Assembly (NCBI GenBank): GCA_023416735.1
Contig: JAEZGX010000020.1
Location: forward strand, 62,001 to 126,000
Length of the DNA: 64,000 bases
DNA from: Verrucomicrobiota bacterium
GTDB lineage: Bacteria > Verrucomicrobiota > Verrucomicrobiia > Opitutales > Opitutaceae
Direction: 5' to 3'
Under the pieces are notes generated by a model. It had not been told where the DNA came from, did no database searches, and saw only the letters and a list, made by a program, of their open reading frames with translations. Position 1 is the first letter of the stretch; each line of letters begins with the position of its first letter. The translations under genes were made by a program, and so were the position numbers. This document shows, piece by piece, positions 34,159 through 43,109 of this stretch.

Positions 34159-37100
34159 ATGAAACTACCTCAACGCACCCTCTTGTTGGCGTCGGTCCTG
34201 ATTGCGCCGTTTGCGACAGGCCAAAGCGGCGGTGACGGGCCGCTCGATGAAGCGGGCGAAATTGTCCACCTGTCTCCTTTCGTAGTCTCGGCCCAAGCTG
34301 ATCGAGGCTATCAAGCGCTCAACACCTTGGCGGGCACCCGGCTTAACACGCCCCTGAAGGACCTCGGTGCCTCGATCTCCATCTACACTCCGGATTTCAT
34401 GAGCGACATCGGAGCGGTCGACGCGGCGACGCTGCTCTCCTATGCGACCAACATGGAGGTGGCTGGCGCCAGCGGCAATTTCAGCGGCGCCACCAACGAC
34501 ATCAACTCCACGATGGCGCTGAACGGCGGGCAGCGCGAGAACCCGCAGGGCAGCGGCACCCGCACGCGGGGACTTTCTGCGCCGAATTTCACGCGCAATT
34601 ACTTCACGACAAACATCGCGTTCGATGCCTACAACACCGGGCCGGTCACTGTCGCGCGCGGACCGAATGCGATTCTGTTCGGCGTGGGCAGTCCGGCTGG
34701 CGTGATCGAGACCTCGCTCATCTCTGCCGATCTTGCACGCACGCGAACCCGCGCTGCTGCTCGCTATGGGAACAACGACAGCCTCCGCTTCTCCCTCGAT
34801 CACAATCAGGTGCTGGTGCCGCAAAAGCTCGCGTTCCGTCTGGCGGCGCTCGACGACCGCGAGGAATACAACCAACGCCCTGCGTTCGAGCACAAGCGGC
34901 GCTTGTTCGGCACGCTCACGATTGCGCCCTACCGCTCGACGGAAATCAAGGCGAGCTTCGAAACGGGCCACACCGACGCCAGCCGCCCCATCGGCATTCT
35001 CCCCTTCAACAGTATTTCGGATGCCTGGTATGCCGCAGGACGCACCGGCTTCGACTGGGGTTACTACGACGATCCAGCGCGTAATCCGAATGCCCGCACC
35101 CAGGCCGCCAGCGGGAGTTTCTATCCGCAAGTGCTCGGCGTGAACCTGATCGCCGATCAAATCATGCTGGTTTACAATAATCCGACAGGCAGTCCGACAC
35201 GCGCCTTTCGCTCGACGATTCCCAACACTTCAGGCTCGGCGGCGAACGCGATCCGCAACGCGCTTTATCACCCCCTTGTGAACCGCGACCTTGCCGGCGA
35301 CAGCATTCAGTTTCTGTCCACGCGTAATATCTTCGAATTGCCGGCCGCCTACTGGACGGCGGATCGCATACCCGCGGGGCAGCAACCCGGCTACGCGCCG
35401 GCAGGCATCCGCTATCAGGGATTTACCGATTATAGTGTCTTCAACTTCGGTGACCAGATGATCGACGAAACCGGTCGCCAGGGCGACTCGTTCCACACGA
35501 TGAACGTCACCCTCCGGCAGACCGCATGGGACGAGCGCGTCGGCGTGGAGTTGGCCTATGACTCCCAGCGTTACGACCGTTTTTCGAACAACCGGTTTTT
35601 CCAAGGATCGCCGACCAGTCACATCCGGATCGATGCAACGGCTACGCTGCCGACGGGCGAGGCGAATCCCAACTATGGTCGCCCTTACGTGAGCAACTGG
35701 GAAAGCACGCGCGGCGAATGGTTGCATGACCGCGAAGCGATCCGCGCGACGGTATTCCTGAAATACGACTTCACCCAGGAAGCCTCCGCGCTCCGCTGGC
35801 TCGGTCGTCACACGCTCACCGGGCTGGTGCAGCGCGAAGCACACGATTCGATCTACAACAACACCCGTTTTTCCTCGGACGGCGATGTGGCCAAGATCAT
35901 CAATGGCAACATCAGCGTGACGAACCGACGGACGATCAGTCTGGTCTATCTCGGGCCCTCGCTGATCGGAAACGACAACCCACTCTCGCTTTCGCCGATC
36001 CGGGTCGATCCGCTCAGTGCGGGTCCCGTGGGCTTGGACGCCACGTATTTCGCTCGGGCTGCGGGCACGACCGACGCGGGCAACTTCGCTTCGGCGCCGC
36101 TCAGTCTCACGCCGACGTTCGTCAGCGGCTCGATGACCCGGGAGATCATCGACTCGAAAGCCATTTCGTTGCACAGCTACTGGCTTGCGGATCACCTCAT
36201 CACGCTGGCGGGGTTTCGCGAGGACCGCGATTACTTCGCCAACCAGTCCACGACGTTCGTAGCCGATCCGACCGATGCGAACGCCCCCGGGAAGTCCAAA
36301 TATGGTTTCGCCGACATGCCCTTCGCAAGTCGTCCCAACCTCAAGGATCACGGCACTGTCGGCAGCTTCGGTGTGATCGCACGCTGGCCGCAGCGCTGGC
36401 TCAAGCTGCCTCAGGGGTCGGATCTCAGTGTGTTCTATAATCAGTCCGAGAATTTCACTCCGGCCGGCTCACGCGTCGATGGCTACGGCAACTCGTTGCC
36501 CTCGCCGCAGGGCGAGACGCGCGAAGTCGGCGTGCAAGTGTGGGCGCTCGACGACAAGATCAGCGTTCGCCTCAACAAGTTCGAGACGAAGGTCGTTGGC
36601 CAGAGCTTCCTGCCTGGCGTGTTCAACGTGGCGCTCAACTCGACGATCATGAACATCGCCGACGCATGGGCGGTGGAAGGGAACAACAACCCTCATCTGG
36701 TCGAACTGAGAAACTCCCAGATCGAGCGCTTGTTCAGCGCGCTTCCGGCCAACTATCGCGCGTTGTATAATTGGAAGGTGGAGGGTGCCATCCCAACGCT
36801 TTCGATCAGCCGCGACTACAGTCTGCTTGGCGCAACGGACACCACCGACTACACGTCCAAAGGTTACGAACTGGATGTGGTGTTCAACCCCAGTCGCGGA
36901 CTGCGTTTGATGGCTAATGTCGCGCGCCAAGAGACGGTGTTGAGCAACATGGCTCCGTTCCTCAAAGAGCACATTGCCCGCATGACGCCGATCTGGGACG
37001 AACTCGCGGACGTGCCCCGCGGCGGTTATCCCCTCGGCTGGCAGATTGGCGACCCGCTTCCTGCGAACGTCGAGAGACTGGGTCGCTACGTGGATACGAA

Positions 37101-37545
37101 TGTCATGGTTCCCTGGGCGACCGTGCTGGCCGGCGAAGGCGTAGTGAGTGCCGAACAGCGCAAATGGCGTGCGAACGTGGTGGCTTCTTACAGCTTCGGG
37201 CAGAACGGCCCCGCGCTGCTCAAGGGCTTTAGTGTCGGTGCGGGTGTGCGCTGGCAGGACAAGGTGGCGATCGGTTATCCGACGACCCGCGCGCCCGATG
37301 GCAGCGTAGTCATCGCGATCGACAATCCGTATTACGCGCCAGCGCAGACGAACGTCGACGGATGGATCGGGTATGAGCGTCGCGTGTTCAAGAATCGCGT
37401 GCACTGGAAAGTGCAGCTCAATGCACGAAATCTGATTGGAGAAACCTCGCCGATTGCGATCAGTGCCCAGCCTTGGGGTGAAGTGGCTTCGGCGCGCATC
37501 GCGCCGGAACGTCGCTGGTATCTGACCAACACCTTCAGCTTCTAG
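34159..37545 (+). CDS. Large TonB-dependent receptor (glycan uptake type)
   Basis: 1128 residues with a short signal peptide (TLLLASVLIAPFATGQS) and the mature start EIVHLSPFVVSAQADRGYQALNTLAGTRLNT, typical of the verrucomicrobial receptors. Plug: LKDLGASISIYTPDFMSDIG, GTRTRGLSAPNFTRNYF and the block VTVARGPNAILFGVGSPAGVIE. The barrel ends in WYLTNTFSF. Much longer than siderophore receptors, comparable to SusC-class proteins, but no SusD gene is adjacent. Its position after GH38 and before a symporter suggests mannoside import. Confidence 0.9.
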   Translation: MKLPQRTLLLASVLIAPFATGQSGGDGPLDEAGEIVHLSPFVVSAQADRGYQALNTLAGTRLNTPLKDLGASISIYTPDFMSDIGAVDAATLLSYATNMEVAGASGNFSGATNDINSTMALNGGQRENPQGSGTRTRGLSAPNFTRNYFTTNIAFDAYNTGPVTVARGPNAILFGVGSPAGVIETSLISADLARTRTRAAARYGNNDSLRFSLDHNQVLVPQKLAFRLAALDDREEYNQRPAFEHKRRLFGTLTIAPYRSTEIKASFETGHTDASRPIGILPFNSISDAWYAAGRTGFDWGYYDDPARNPNARTQAASGSFYPQVLGVNLIADQIMLVYNNPTGSPTRAFRSTIPNTSGSAANAIRNALYHPLVNRDLAGDSIQFLSTRNIFELPAAYWTADRIPAGQQPGYAPAGIRYQGFTDYSVFNFGDQMIDETGRQGDSFHTMNVTLRQTAWDERVGVELAYDSQRYDRFSNNRFFQGSPTSHIRIDATATLPTGEANPNYGRPYVSNWESTRGEWLHDREAIRATVFLKYDFTQEASALRWLGRHTLTGLVQREAHDSIYNNTRFSSDGDVAKIINGNISVTNRRTISLVYLGPSLIGNDNPLSLSPIRVDPLSAGPVGLDATYFARAAGTTDAGNFASAPLSLTPTFVSGSMTREIIDSKAISLHSYWLADHLITLAGFREDRDYFANQSTTFVADPTDANAPGKSKYGFADMPFASRPNLKDHGTVGSFGVIARWPQRWLKLPQGSDLSVFYNQSENFTPAGSRVDGYGNSLPSPQGETREVGVQVWALDDKISVRLNKFETKVVGQSFLPGVFNVALNSTIMNIADAWAVEGNNNPHLVELRNSQIERLFSALPANYRALYNWKVEGAIPTLSISRDYSLLGATDTTDYTSKGYELDVVFNPSRGLRLMANVARQETVLSNMAPFLKEHIARMTPIWDELADVPRGGYPLGWQIGDPLPANVERLGRYVDTNVMVPWATVLAGEGVVSAEQRKWRANVVASYSFGQNGPALLKGFSVGAGVRWQDKVAIGYPTTRAPDGSVVIAIDNPYYAPAQTNVDGWIGYERRVFKNRVHWKVQLNARNLIGETSPIAISAQPWGEVASARIAPERRWYLTNTFSF

Positions 37546-37579
37546 GCCCAGCCTGCAGGCAAAAAAAACTTCCGTCGCG

Positions 37580-37609
37580 CACGCGCCCTGCCGCAGGGCA
37601 GGGCGCGTG
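37580..37609. terminator. Strong hairpin after the large TBDR
   Basis: Perfect 13-bp stem CACGCGCCCTGCC/GGCAGGGCGCGTG with a 4-base loop, 34 bases after the stop. The A-tract lies on its left, so the T-tract is on the minus strand. Termination of the plus-strand transcript is plausible but unproven. Confidence 0.55.
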
Positions 37610-37680
37610 GCGGCCGATTCTGCCGATCAGCCGGAATCGCGGCTGATGACGCACGGTTCACCAGCTCCTCATTCGTTCCT

Positions 37681-39591
37681 ATGGATTCTCTACAAGCCCA
37701 CTTTGCGACAATCGACTATGTGATCGTCATCGGGTATTTGGTTCTTCTCGTAGCGGTCGGCCTTTGGTTTCGCAGGTATGCGAGCTCGAGTGTCGAGGGT
37801 TACTTTCTCGGCGGCCGCGGTTTGCCGGGATGGATGCTCGGTTTGTCTGGCGCAGCAGCGAACGTCGATGTTTCCGGCACGATGGTGATCATCTCCTGGC
37901 TCTTCATGCTCGGGCTGAATGGCTACTGGTGCGTGATGAGCGGGCACACGATGATCATGCTCGCGGTGATCGCCGTGTTGGTGGGCAAGTGGATCCGGCG
38001 ATCGAACGCTGTCACTTCCAACGAGTATATGGAGCTGCGATTCGGCCGTGGTGCAGCGGGTCGGCTGTCCCGTTCGATTTCCACAGTCGGCCAGTTGCTC
38101 GCCATTTTGACAGCGCTCAGCTATTTCATCATCGGCACAGGAAAATTCTTCGGACCTTATCTGCCGTTGGATCTGGTTTCCGACGGCGCGATTCTGCTGG
38201 GAGGCGAGTCGGCACCGCTGCTGAGCCGCGAGTTGGTAGCTTGTCTCCTGATCGTCGGCATCGGCCTGGCGTATTCGCTTGTGAGTGGATATGCCGGGGT
38301 CGTCGGCAGCGATGTGCTGCACATGGTGGCGATGTTCGTCGCTTTCGCGATCCTGGTCGTGGTGGCAGGGCTGAATACGACATCAGCCACGATCGATGCG
38401 ATCGTCACGGCACAGCCTGGCTGGCTCAACACTCTTCCGCCAGTGAGCTTCGATACGACGCCTTACGGCGGTCGTTACGCCGGCTTCGAAGCGATGGCGA
38501 TGGTGTGCGGCTTCTTTATCGTGAAGAGCGTCATGCAGGGCTTTGGCGCCCTGCAGGGCTACATGGCCCAACGCTGGCTGTCCTGTCGCACGGACCGGGA
38601 TGCGGGCGTGATGAGCGTGGTGTGGCTGTTCGCACTCGTCGGACGCTGGGCGATGGTCATCGGCGTGGCGCTGCTCGGCTGGGCGCTGGTGCAGGATCAG
38701 GGGAACTCGAACTTGGGCGAACTGCTGCGCCGCGATCCGGAGAGGATTTTTCCTTACGTGCTGGATGCGTTTCTGTCGCCCGGACTGCTGGGGCTGGTGT
38801 TTGTGGGGTTGCTGGCGGCGGCGTTGTCGACGCTCGTTTCGTTTCTCAACTCCGGCGCATCCTTTCTCGTCCGTGATGTATATCAGGAATGGATACGTCC
38901 GCAAGCCGGCCCCCGCGAGACCCGGATCGCGAGCTACCTCGCCGTGGTGCTGCTCGTGGTGCTGAGCATCGCGCTCAGTAGATCCTTCAGGAACATCAAC
39001 GATATCTGGACGTGGTTCATGGCCGGTTGGGCGGGGGCGAAGTTCATTCCGATGACGCTGTTCTGGTATTGGCACCGGGCGAACGGCGTCGGCTTTGCCG
39101 TGGGCTCGGCCTGCGGCTTGATCGCGGCGGTGCTGCAACGGATCCTCTTGCCTGATGCGTCGCCGATGCTGCAGTTCGCGATCAGCGGGCTACCGTCGGC
39201 GCTGGGTTTCATACTTGGTTCGCTGCTGACCGCGCCCGTGGAGGAGAAGGTGTTGATCAACTTCTACCGTCAGATACGGCCCTGGGGATGGTGGAAGCCG
39301 GTGCGGCGGCATTTCACAGCGGACTCGCTGGCGGTCATTCGCAGGGAGCATAAGCGCGATCTTCTCGCCGTGATTCTGGCGGTGCCGTGGGTCGGGCTTT
39401 TGTTCTTCTGGCCGTTGCTGGTGATGACGCGCCAGTGGGATCGTTCGCTGGTGGTGACGCTCATCCTCGCGGTGCTCGGATGGGGCCTTTATCGGGTGTG
39501 GTTCCGCTGGCTCGACAGGGACAATGCGGAGCCCGTCACGACGCTCACCGACGATCCTGCACCAGCCGGCACGGAGCTTGTGCTGACATGA
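37681..39591 (+). CDS. Sodium/solute symporter (SSS family)
   Basis: 636 residues with about 13 or more hydrophobic segments. SSS landmarks: a first TM after the short N-terminus (YVIVIGYLVLLVAVGLWF), GYFLGGRGLPGWMLGLSGAAANVDVSG, and an LNSGASFLVRDVYQEWI block near TM8/9, where SSS carriers bind sodium through Ser/Thr. Carries sugars or related solutes with Na+ through the inner membrane. It follows the receptor by 135 bases and overlaps the acetylesterase gene by 4 bases. Probable partner of the TBDR in mannoside or mannose uptake. Confidence 0.9.
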   Translation: MDSLQAHFATIDYVIVIGYLVLLVAVGLWFRRYASSSVEGYFLGGRGLPGWMLGLSGAAANVDVSGTMVIISWLFMLGLNGYWCVMSGHTMIMLAVIAVLVGKWIRRSNAVTSNEYMELRFGRGAAGRLSRSISTVGQLLAILTALSYFIIGTGKFFGPYLPLDLVSDGAILLGGESAPLLSRELVACLLIVGIGLAYSLVSGYAGVVGSDVLHMVAMFVAFAILVVVAGLNTTSATIDAIVTAQPGWLNTLPPVSFDTTPYGGRYAGFEAMAMVCGFFIVKSVMQGFGALQGYMAQRWLSCRTDRDAGVMSVVWLFALVGRWAMVIGVALLGWALVQDQGNSNLGELLRRDPERIFPYVLDAFLSPGLLGLVFVGLLAAALSTLVSFLNSGASFLVRDVYQEWIRPQAGPRETRIASYLAVVLLVVLSIALSRSFRNINDIWTWFMAGWAGAKFIPMTLFWYWHRANGVGFAVGSACGLIAAVLQRILLPDASPMLQFAISGLPSALGFILGSLLTAPVEEKVLINFYRQIRPWGWWKPVRRHFTADSLAVIRREHKRDLLAVILAVPWVGLLFFWPLLVMTRQWDRSLVVTLILAVLGWGLYRVWFRWLDRDNAEPVTTLTDDPAPAGTELVLT

Positions 39592-40439
39592 GTGCAGGTC
39601 TTTACAAGCCATCGCCGCGACCACGTTTCCCGCTGTTTGTCGTCGCAGCGCTGGCGCTCATCGCGAGCTGCGCGAGAATCGATCGGCCTGCCCCAATGCT
39701 GATCTATCTGCTGATCGGGCAATCCAACATGGCTGGTCGCGGTGTGATCGAGATGGAGGACCGGGTGCCGCATCCCCGGGTTTTTGTTTTGAACCAGGAT
39801 CTGGCTTGGGAGCCGGGGATCGATCCGTTGCACTACGACAAACCGGTTGCAGGGGTGGGCTTGGGTTCCACTTTCGGGCGGGTTGTCGCCGATCGAGTTC
39901 CGTCTGCACGGATTGGGCTTGTTCCCGCAGCGATGGGAGGGAGTTCAATCGACGACTGGATGCCCGGAAAGCCGCTCTATTTGGAAGCGGTGCGCCGGGC
40001 CCGTGCAGCGCTCAAGGACGGCGTGCTCGCAGGAATTCTGTGGCATCAGGGTGAAGCCGACAGCACTGAGGAAAAAGCAGCGGCTTACGCGGAGAAGTTT
40101 CGCCGAATGAGCGCATCTTTTCGCGAGGAGCTCGCGACGAACGTAGTTCCGATAATCGTGGGCGAGACGTGCCGTGAACGTCCCGGGGCGGCGACGATCA
40201 ACCCGGTGCTCGCCGGGCTCGCGGACAGCGTTCCGTTCTGTGCTTTCGTTTCGTCGGAGGGGCTCGTGCATCGCGGCGATCGCACGCATTTCGATTCTGC
40301 GTCGTTGCGCGAGCTGGGGCGGCGCTACGCGGCGGCATGGTTTCGAGTGGCGAGCGATCGTTTCCAGTCGGCTTCAGATGCTCCTGCGGCGAACGCGCAA
40401 CCATCCCCCGAGTCAAAGCGCGGGGAAGAATCGGGGTGA
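39588..40439 (+). CDS. Sialate O-acetylesterase-type SGNH esterase, lipoprotein
   Basis: 283 residues from ATG 39588, overlapping the symporter stop (ATGA). The signal ends in a lipobox, LIASC, with Cys28, so it is probably anchored in a membrane facing the periplasm. The SASA/carbohydrate-esterase domain has LLIGQSNMAGRG (nucleophile Ser46), PAAMGGSSIDDW, ILWHQGEADS and the C-terminal GDRTHFD catalytic pair. Removes O-acetyl groups from sugars; the name sialate is historical. It would deacetylate mannosides before uptake. Confidence 0.85.
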   Translation: MSAGLYKPSPRPRFPLFVVAALALIASCARIDRPAPMLIYLLIGQSNMAGRGVIEMEDRVPHPRVFVLNQDLAWEPGIDPLHYDKPVAGVGLGSTFGRVVADRVPSARIGLVPAAMGGSSIDDWMPGKPLYLEAVRRARAALKDGVLAGILWHQGEADSTEEKAAAYAEKFRRMSASFREELATNVVPIIVGETCRERPGAATINPVLAGLADSVPFCAFVSSEGLVHRGDRTHFDSASLRELGRRYAAAWFRVASDRFQSASDAPAANAQPSPESKRGEESG

Positions 40440-40445
40440 ACATGT

Positions 40446-40459
40446 GTTTACTGGAAATC
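40446..40459 (+). promoter_or_regulatory. GTTTACTGGAAATC motif, copy 4
   Basis: Shares the 12-base core with copies 1-3, 117 bases before the isomerase gene, almost the same distance as copy 1 has to its gene (119). Confidence 0.6.
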
Positions 40460-40562
40460 AGACGGAGGGTCGTGCTGCCACGAATCCGGTTTCTCGATAC
40501 ACCCTCGCGGTGCCGGCGGAGCAGTTCCGGATATCGCAGAGAACCGGTGACCCAATTTTATC

Positions 40563-41312
40563 ATGTCGTCCTCACCTCTTAATCGCGCGCGCGTCGAGTC
40601 GAGCATCGCCATTGCCCGGAAGGTATTTGGCCACTTCAATGTGGCGCTTCCGCCCATTGCGAACTGGTCCGTCGAGGACTGGCACCGGGCGGGAGCGGAA
40701 TACGACGAGGTTCGCGACTGCATGCTGGGCTGGGATGTGACGGATTTTGGCAGTAACGATTTTACCCACATCGGGCGGGTCTTGTTCACGCTGCGGAACG
40801 GAAATCTGCACGATTCTCGCTACCCGAAAGGCTATGCGGAAAAACTTATTCTCGATCCAGAGGGGCAGCGCGCTCCTGCGCATTTTCACCTCACCAAGCG
40901 CGAAGACATCATCAACCGAGCGGGCGGCAACATCCTTGTCCAGCTGACCTGCGTGGGAGAGGACAATGCGCCGGCGAAAGGAACCCTCGCGGTGCAGGTC
41001 GATGGTTGTCGCCGTCTGATCTCGAGCGGCGAGACGGTTCGGCTGCGTCCCGGCGAAAGCTTGTGCATCCCGCCGCGAACGATTCACCAGTTCTGGGGCG
41101 AGGAAGGCACAGGGCTCGTGATCGACGGGATCGGCTACACCGTCAGCAGTGAAGTGTCGTCCGTGTGTGATGATCTCCAGGACAACTACTTTCTTGCGGC
41201 GATGACGCGCTTTCCGGCGATCGTCGAGGACGCGCCCAGAAAACACTATCTCTGCAACGAGTATCCGGCGGCATCGACTCCTGATTCGTCCCGCGCTCGA
41301 TCCTGCTCATGA
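40563..41312 (+). CDS. D-lyxose/D-mannose ketol-isomerase (cupin)
   Basis: 249 residues. It matches the D-lyxose isomerase family (PF07385): LGWDVTDFGSNDF, KGYAEKLILDPEGQRAPAHFHLTKREDIINRAGGN and a C-terminal IPPRTIHQFWGE. Likely metal ligands are His107, His109, Glu114 and His175, with Lys112 as active-site base. Known members interconvert D-lyxose/D-xylulose and D-mannose/D-fructose. With GH38 in the same locus, mannose to fructose is the obvious use. Preceded by motif copy 4 and coupled (ATGA) to the MFS gene. Length is slightly above the family's usual 225-230, mostly a Ser/Arg-rich tail. Confidence 0.85.
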   Translation: MSSSPLNRARVESSIAIARKVFGHFNVALPPIANWSVEDWHRAGAEYDEVRDCMLGWDVTDFGSNDFTHIGRVLFTLRNGNLHDSRYPKGYAEKLILDPEGQRAPAHFHLTKREDIINRAGGNILVQLTCVGEDNAPAKGTLAVQVDGCRRLISSGETVRLRPGESLCIPPRTIHQFWGEEGTGLVIDGIGYTVSSEVSSVCDDLQDNYFLAAMTRFPAIVEDAPRKHYLCNEYPAASTPDSSRARSCS

Positions 41313-42625
41313 GCACGGTCAGGCGGGCCGGTGCCATGCACGCGGCAGGGGTGTCATCGCGGGCACGATTTGGGGTAGTGGGTTTCTGTTTCGCGCTGGC
41401 GATGATCACTTATGTCGATCGCGCCTGCATTGGCGCGTTGTCGGGGGAGATTCGCGAGGATCTCGGGTTGAGCATGACGCAGATGGGCTACGTTTTCAGT
41501 GCATTTGCGTTCGCCTACGCGTTATTCGAAGTGCCGTCGGCATGGTGGGGAGAAAAAATCGGCGCGCGCCGCGTGCTGACCCGAATCGTGCTGTGGTGGT
41601 CAGGGTTTACCATGCTGACCGCCGCGGCGACGGGTTTCGTCAGCCTTTGGTTGGCGCGATTTCTTTTTGGCGCGGGTGAGGCGGGCGCGTGGCCGAATGC
41701 AACCCGGGTGTTTTCGCGCTGGATTCCGCGCCAAGAGCGCGGTCGGGTGCAGGGGGTGTTTTTTGCCGGAGCGCATCTGGCTGCGGGCATCACCCCTCTG
41801 CTGGTGATCGCGTTGACGCAGGTCTTATCGTGGCGCGGCGTTTTTGTCGTATTCGGATTTCTGGGACTGGGGTGGGCGATCGTCTGGGCGAAATGGTTTC
41901 GCGACAGCCCTCGCGACCACCCCGGAGTGAATGAGGCGGAACTCGCTCTCATCGAAGCGGGAACGGATTCCAGTGCGCAAGCGGGGGAGGCGGTCCGGCC
42001 GGGGAAGATCTGGGGTGAGGTGCTCCGCGACGCCAATGTGTGGTGGCTGTGCCTGGTCGCATTCGCCAATTCCTATGGGTTCTACTTCGTGATCACGTGG
42101 CTGCCGACGTATCTTGGCACGTTGGGATTCACGGGAGCGGGGGCGGCGCTGTTTGCGGGCCTGCCGATGTTTTTTGCGGTTCCGGCCGATCTACTCGGCG
42201 GCGTCACCACGGATTATCTCGCGCGACGTTTTGGTCTGCGGCTGGGACGGGCGCTTGTGGGCGGTTTAGCTTATCTCGTGGCTGCGGGCGCGATGTTCTT
42301 CGCTACGCGTGTGCCGGAGAATCCCGTCGTCGCAGCGGTCCTCCTGGCGACGGCGGGTGGAAGTTCGATGTTCGCGCTGGCCGCTTCGTGGGCGAGTTGC
42401 ATCGAGATCAGCGAGGTCCGATCAGGACTCGCAAGCGCCACGATGAACACGGCGGGACAGGTGGGCGGGATTCTGTCGCCGTTGGTCCTGGCGTGGTTGG
42501 TGGATCGCTCCGGAACGGCCGGACAATGGACCTTGCCGCTGCAGACGATTGCGACGCTTTATTTTGTCGCTGCAATTGCCTGGTGCTTCATCAAGCCGCC
42601 GGTGCGTTCCCAAGCGGCGACATAG
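41309..42625 (+). CDS. MFS transporter, anion:cation symporter (ACS)-type
   Basis: 438 residues, 12 predicted hydrophobic segments. Signature MITYVDRACIGALSGEIREDLGL in TM1 and WWGEKIGARRVL in the loop between TM2 and TM3; FGAGEAGAWPNATRVFSRWIP is characteristic of the ACS/hexuronate group. Overlaps the isomerase stop by 4 bases. Could import mannose, an acidic sugar or a related monosaccharide. It ends 28 bases before the duplicated tract, so this may be where the duplication joined. Confidence 0.85.
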   Translation: MSTVRRAGAMHAAGVSSRARFGVVGFCFALAMITYVDRACIGALSGEIREDLGLSMTQMGYVFSAFAFAYALFEVPSAWWGEKIGARRVLTRIVLWWSGFTMLTAAATGFVSLWLARFLFGAGEAGAWPNATRVFSRWIPRQERGRVQGVFFAGAHLAAGITPLLVIALTQVLSWRGVFVVFGFLGLGWAIVWAKWFRDSPRDHPGVNEAELALIEAGTDSSAQAGEAVRPGKIWGEVLRDANVWWLCLVAFANSYGFYFVITWLPTYLGTLGFTGAGAALFAGLPMFFAVPADLLGGVTTDYLARRFGLRLGRALVGGLAYLVAAGAMFFATRVPENPVVAAVLLATAGGSSMFALAASWASCIEISEVRSGLASATMNTAGQVGGILSPLVLAWLVDRSGTAGQWTLPLQTIATLYFVAAIAWCFIKPPVRSQAAT

Positions 42626-42653
42626 GCGACGGTGGACGATGCGCCGACAACTG

Positions 42654-42896
42654 GTGGCGACGGGGGGTGGGGCGCGCAGTCCGCTCTGGCTGCAGATCAA
42701 GGCGGATATGTTCAATGTGCCGGTGGTGACGCCTTCGTTTCCGGAGCGCGCGTCGCTCGGCGCGGCGATGCTTGCGAGCGTCGCTGCCCGGTGGTGCAGC
42801 GATCCGGCTCAAGCGATGGCGATGATGCAGACGCCAGGACGTGTTTTCAGGCCGAACCCCGCGGCGGTGGAGCGCTACCGGAACTGGACGCCGTGA
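42654..42896 (+). pseudogene. C-terminal fragment of an FGGY kinase
   Basis: 80 residues from VATGGGARSPLW to YRNWTP plus stop, identical in protein to the end of the kinase at 23312-24670; the seven base differences are all silent. The kinase N-terminal ATPase half is absent and no kinase sequence precedes 42654, so it cannot be an active kinase. An open frame extends upstream to 42549 but that part is antisense-like noise inside the MFS gene. Confidence 0.85.
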
Positions 42897-43109
42897 CCTG
42901 TTTGAGGGAGACGATGGCCGGTGCGGTTCAGCCGATTTGTTTCACGGTTCCGCCGGGAAAATAGTCGGGGAATATCACGGTCGGCTCCGATGCGAGATAG
43001 CCGTGACTCACCATCTGGAGCATCAGTTTCGAGAGTCGCGGAGCGAAGCCGCCTTCCTCGAAGGTGTAATGCGTGATGGCGGGGCTCACGAATTGGAACA
43101 GCGGGTCGT
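42654..43109. repeat. Segmental duplication, copy B
   Basis: 456 bases matching 24428-24833, carrying 50 bases (42941-42990) that copy A lacks. Contains the last 81 codons of an FGGY kinase and the C-terminus of the GntR/LacI regulator, facing each other. Here the regulator is complete and the kinase truncated. Confidence 0.9.

Noticed and set aside
33693..34235. Open frame of 180 codons before the large receptor
   Set aside because: Low-complexity Arg-rich sequence without family features; it runs into the receptor gene. Kept as non-coding.
42549..42653. Possible N-terminus for the kinase fragment
   Set aside because: This part of the frame overlaps the MFS gene, is Arg-rich and resembles no kinase; homology with the intact kinase begins only at 42654.
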